64,000 bases of DNA from Angustibacter sp. Root456 (GTDB taxonomy: Bacteria > Actinomycetota > Actinomycetes > Actinomycetales > Angustibacteraceae): contig NZ_LMER01000020.1 in the NCBI RefSeq assembly GCF_001426435.1, positions 651,985-715,984 on the forward strand, in the 5' to 3' direction. Below are positions 60,585 through 64,000 of this stretch, in pieces. How positions within the stretch are numbered: position 1 is the first letter of the stretch; each line of letters opens with the position of its first letter. The translations under genes and the position numbers were made by a program. The notes beneath the pieces were generated by a model, which saw only the letters and a program-made list of their open reading frames with translations, searched no databases and was not told the origin of the DNA.

Positions 60585-61256
60585 TCAGGAAGCCAGGGGG
60601 TCAGTGGCGCCGGCGCCGGCGAGGTCGACGATCCGGGTGCCTTCAGGGGCCAGGTGCGTCGCGTGGGCCAGGTAGATCGCCCGCGCCGGCGGCTGCAGCG
60701 GCCCCTCGTGCACCGGGACGGCGACCGCCGGGCTCACCGCGCGCAGGTACTCGACCATGTCCCACGTCTTCGACCACGGCGCCCACACCGGCAGCGCCAG
60801 GACGTCGACCCCGCTCGGTGCGACGTCGTACGCGTCGCCCGGGTGCAGCAGCAGGCCGCTGCCGCCGTCGGTCGTCGAGCGGCCCAGCAGCATCCCGACG
60901 TTGCCCACGCGGGGGACGTCGGGGTGGATCACCGCGTGGTGGCCGCCGGCCCCGCGCAGTGGCACGCCGGCGAGCTCCACCTCGTCGCCGGGGTGCAGCG
61001 GCTCGGCCTCGATCGAGGCCTCGCGCAGCTGGTGCACCGTCTCGGGCTCGGCCAGCAGTCGCGCGTCCGGGTTCGCCGCGAGCAGCGCAGGCAGCCGCTC
61101 GACGTCGACGTGGTCGCCGTGCTGGTGGGTGACGACGACGGCGGTGAGGTCGGTGAGCTGCTCGAACCCCGAGCTGAAGACGCCGGGGTCGAACAGCACG
61201 CGGGCGCCGTCGGTCTCGACGAGCAGGCAGGCGTGGCCGAGGTGGGTGAGCTGCAT
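60585..61256 (-). CDS. metallo-beta-lactamase-fold hydrolase, UlaG-like
   Basis: A 223-residue MBL-fold hydrolase. The metal motif is THQHGDHVD (HxHxDH present), a further Asp/His lies in LLHPGDAYDV, and LGHACLLVET starts the fold. UlaG-type members are lactonases or phosphodiesterases; some bacterial relatives act in tRNA or nucleotide metabolism. It lies between purC and purS but on the opposite strand, so it is not part of the purine operon. The ATG start follows CAAGGT by six bases on this strand. Confidence 0.88.
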   Translation of the reverse strand: MQLTHLGHACLLVETDGARVLFDPGVFSSGFEQLTDLTAVVVTHQHGDHVDVERLPALLAANPDARLLAEPETVHQLREASIEAEPLHPGDEVELAGVPLRGAGGHHAVIHPDVPRVGNVGMLLGRSTTDGGSGLLLHPGDAYDVAPSGVDVLALPVWAPWSKTWDMVEYLRAVSPAVAVPVHEGPLQPPARAIYLAHATHLAPEGTRIVDLAGAGATDPLAS

Positions 61257-61383
61257 GCCCTCACCTTGGCACGGGTCGGCGTCCACCGGCGACGGGGTGG
61301 TCAGAGCACGCCCACGGCGTCGGTACCCTGGAGGAGCCGCTGATCGCCCGGCCGACACGGCCGCCATCACCTGGAGCGCCTGC

Positions 61384-61629
61384 ATGGGACGCGTCGTCGT
61401 CGACGTCATGCTCAAGCCCGAGATCCTCGACCCGCAGGGACAAGCCGTCGCCGGCGCCCTGCCACGCCTGGGCTTCACGGGGTTCACCTCCGTGCGCCAG
61501 GGCAAGCGGTTCGAGCTCGAGGTCGAGGGCGAGGTGACCGACGAGGTGCTCGCCCAGGTGCGCGAGGCCGCGGCCACGCTGCTGTCGAACCCGGTGATCG
61601 AGGACGTCGTGCGGGTCGAGGTCGCCTGA
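61384..61629 (+). CDS. purS: FGAM synthase subunit PurS
   Basis: PurS is the small subunit that bridges PurL and PurQ in formylglycinamidine ribonucleotide synthase. The 81 residues read [20 protein letters not shown] and [15 protein letters not shown], then VEDVVRVEV near the end, typical of the family. TGGAG lies eight bases before the ATG, and TACCCT (61323-61328) is a likely -10, which gives a leader of about 50 bases. A longer frame upstream is out of any conservation and is rejected. The stop overlaps the purQ start by one base. Confidence 0.95.
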   Translation: MGRVVVDVMLKPEILDPQGQAVAGALPRLGFTGFTSVRQGKRFELEVEGEVTDEVLAQVREAAATLLSNPVIEDVVRVEVA

Positions 61630-62326
61630 TGCGCATCGGCGTGGTGACCTTCCCCGGCTCGCTCGACGACAAGGACGCCGCCCGCGCCGCCCGCATCGCC
61701 GGGGCCGAGGCCGTCGCGCTCTGGCACGGCGACGCCGACCTCAAGGGCGTGGACGCCGTCGTGATCCCCGGCGGGTTCTCGTACGGCGACTACCTGCGCT
61801 GCGGCGCGATCGCCCGCTTCGCGCCCGTGATGACGCCGCTGGTGCAGGCTGCGGCCGGCGGCCTGCCGGTGCTCGGCATCTGCAACGGCTTCCAGGTGCT
61901 GTGCGAGACGCACCTGCTGCCCGGCGCGCTGGTGCGCAACGACCACCGCAAGTTCGTCTGCCGCGACCAGACGCTGAGCATCGAGCGCGTCGACACCCCC
62001 TGGACTCGCGGCTACACGCAGGGCCAGCAGATCGTCGTCCCGCTGAAGAACGGTGAGGGCGGCTACGTCGCCGACGAGCGCACGCTCGACGAGCTCGAGG
62101 GTGAGGGGCGCGTCGTCGCGCGGTACGCCGGCGACAACCCCAACGGCTCCTACCGCGCGATCGCCGGTGTCTCCAACGCCGCGGGCAACGTCGTCGGCCT
62201 CATGCCGCACCCGGAGCACGCCACGGAGCCGGGCTTCGGGCCGGACGCGCGCAGCGGCACCGAGGGGCTGGACGGCCTGACCTTCTTCACCTCCGTCATC
62301 GAGTCGGTCGAGGGGCTGGTGCGCGC

Positions 62327-62330
<4 letters not shown>
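61629..62330 (+). CDS. purQ: FGAM synthase glutaminase PurQ
   Basis: PurQ releases ammonia from glutamine for PurL. The 233 residues form a class I glutamine amidotransferase: [17 protein letters not shown], the nucleophile Cys in [10 protein letters not shown], and the His/Glu pair in [13 protein letters not shown]. The ATG overlaps the purS stop (TGATG) and its own stop overlaps the GTG of purL (GTGA), so purS-purQ-purL is a translationally coupled operon. Confidence 0.97.

Positions 62331-64000
<1,670 letters not shown>

Overview
The window is a very GC-rich chromosomal segment of an actinobacterium (Actinomycetota). Family-level evidence includes a dnaK-grpE-dnaJ-hspR operon with HspR-type (HAIR) operators, a clpB gene with the same operator, a DUF3151 gene beside class II fructose-bisphosphate aldolase, purS-purQ-purL as separate translationally coupled genes, an LCP cell-wall ligase, and many start codons placed 6-8 bases after a TANNNT box (leaderless promoters). 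I cannot name the genus. No rRNA, tRNA, CRISPR array, phage gene or recognisable transposase was seen.

Layout. 1-3.1 kb: tail of an Asp/His-rich protein, a two-component pair and a small exported protein. 3.1-8.4 kb: a methyltransferase gene lying between inverted copies of a dispersed repeat, then the dnaK operon. 8.5-12.8 kb: a membrane protein, a NarL-type two-component pair, a small protein behind an unusual HAIR-like repeat, and a hotdog thioesterase. 12.7-16.9 kb: a divergent pair, hydroxyacid-oxoacid transhydrogenase and a large FAD/Fe-S dehydrogenase, which together suggest a 2-hydroxyglutarate cycle. 17-21.7 kb: a DMT-type membrane protein, a coiled-coil protein and clpB. 21.7-25.7 kb: a hydrolase/Baeyer-Villiger monooxygenase/SDR operon divergent from its likely TetR repressor. 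25.7-31.5 kb: VOC protein, xthA, SDR, pyrE, methyltransferase, drug exporter, LemA. 31.5-38.8 kb: secreted zinc-protease-like protein, two DedA proteins, an HTH regulator with an MFS exporter, an LCP protein and a SpoU methyltransferase.

39-45.1 kb holds the most unusual metabolic unit: a four-gene operon encoding a fatty acyl reductase fused to a HAD phosphatase, a zinc alcohol dehydrogenase, a LarA-like (nickel-pincer racemase family) protein and a PlsC acyltransferase. 45.3-48 kb encodes a membrane flavocytochrome, an exported FMN-binding protein and ApbE, which would attach the FMN. 48-53.2 kb: a HAD phosphatase, a CoA-disulfide-reductase-like flavoprotein, fba, an AbiEi-like/nuclease-like protein between inverted repeats, and DUF3151. 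53.4-64 kb: a LuxR-type regulator with twin palindromes, then purA, an acetyltransferase, an aminotransferase, purD, purC, a metallo-hydrolase, purS, purQ and the 5' part of purL, which runs off the end.

The intergenic DNA is unusually structured. At least four families of dispersed or palindromic repeats occur here. The most striking (called R) has seven copies, several in inverted pairs around a single accessory gene and several supplying the stop codon of the neighbouring gene. The R family and the acyl reductase/LarA operon are the two things I would examine first.
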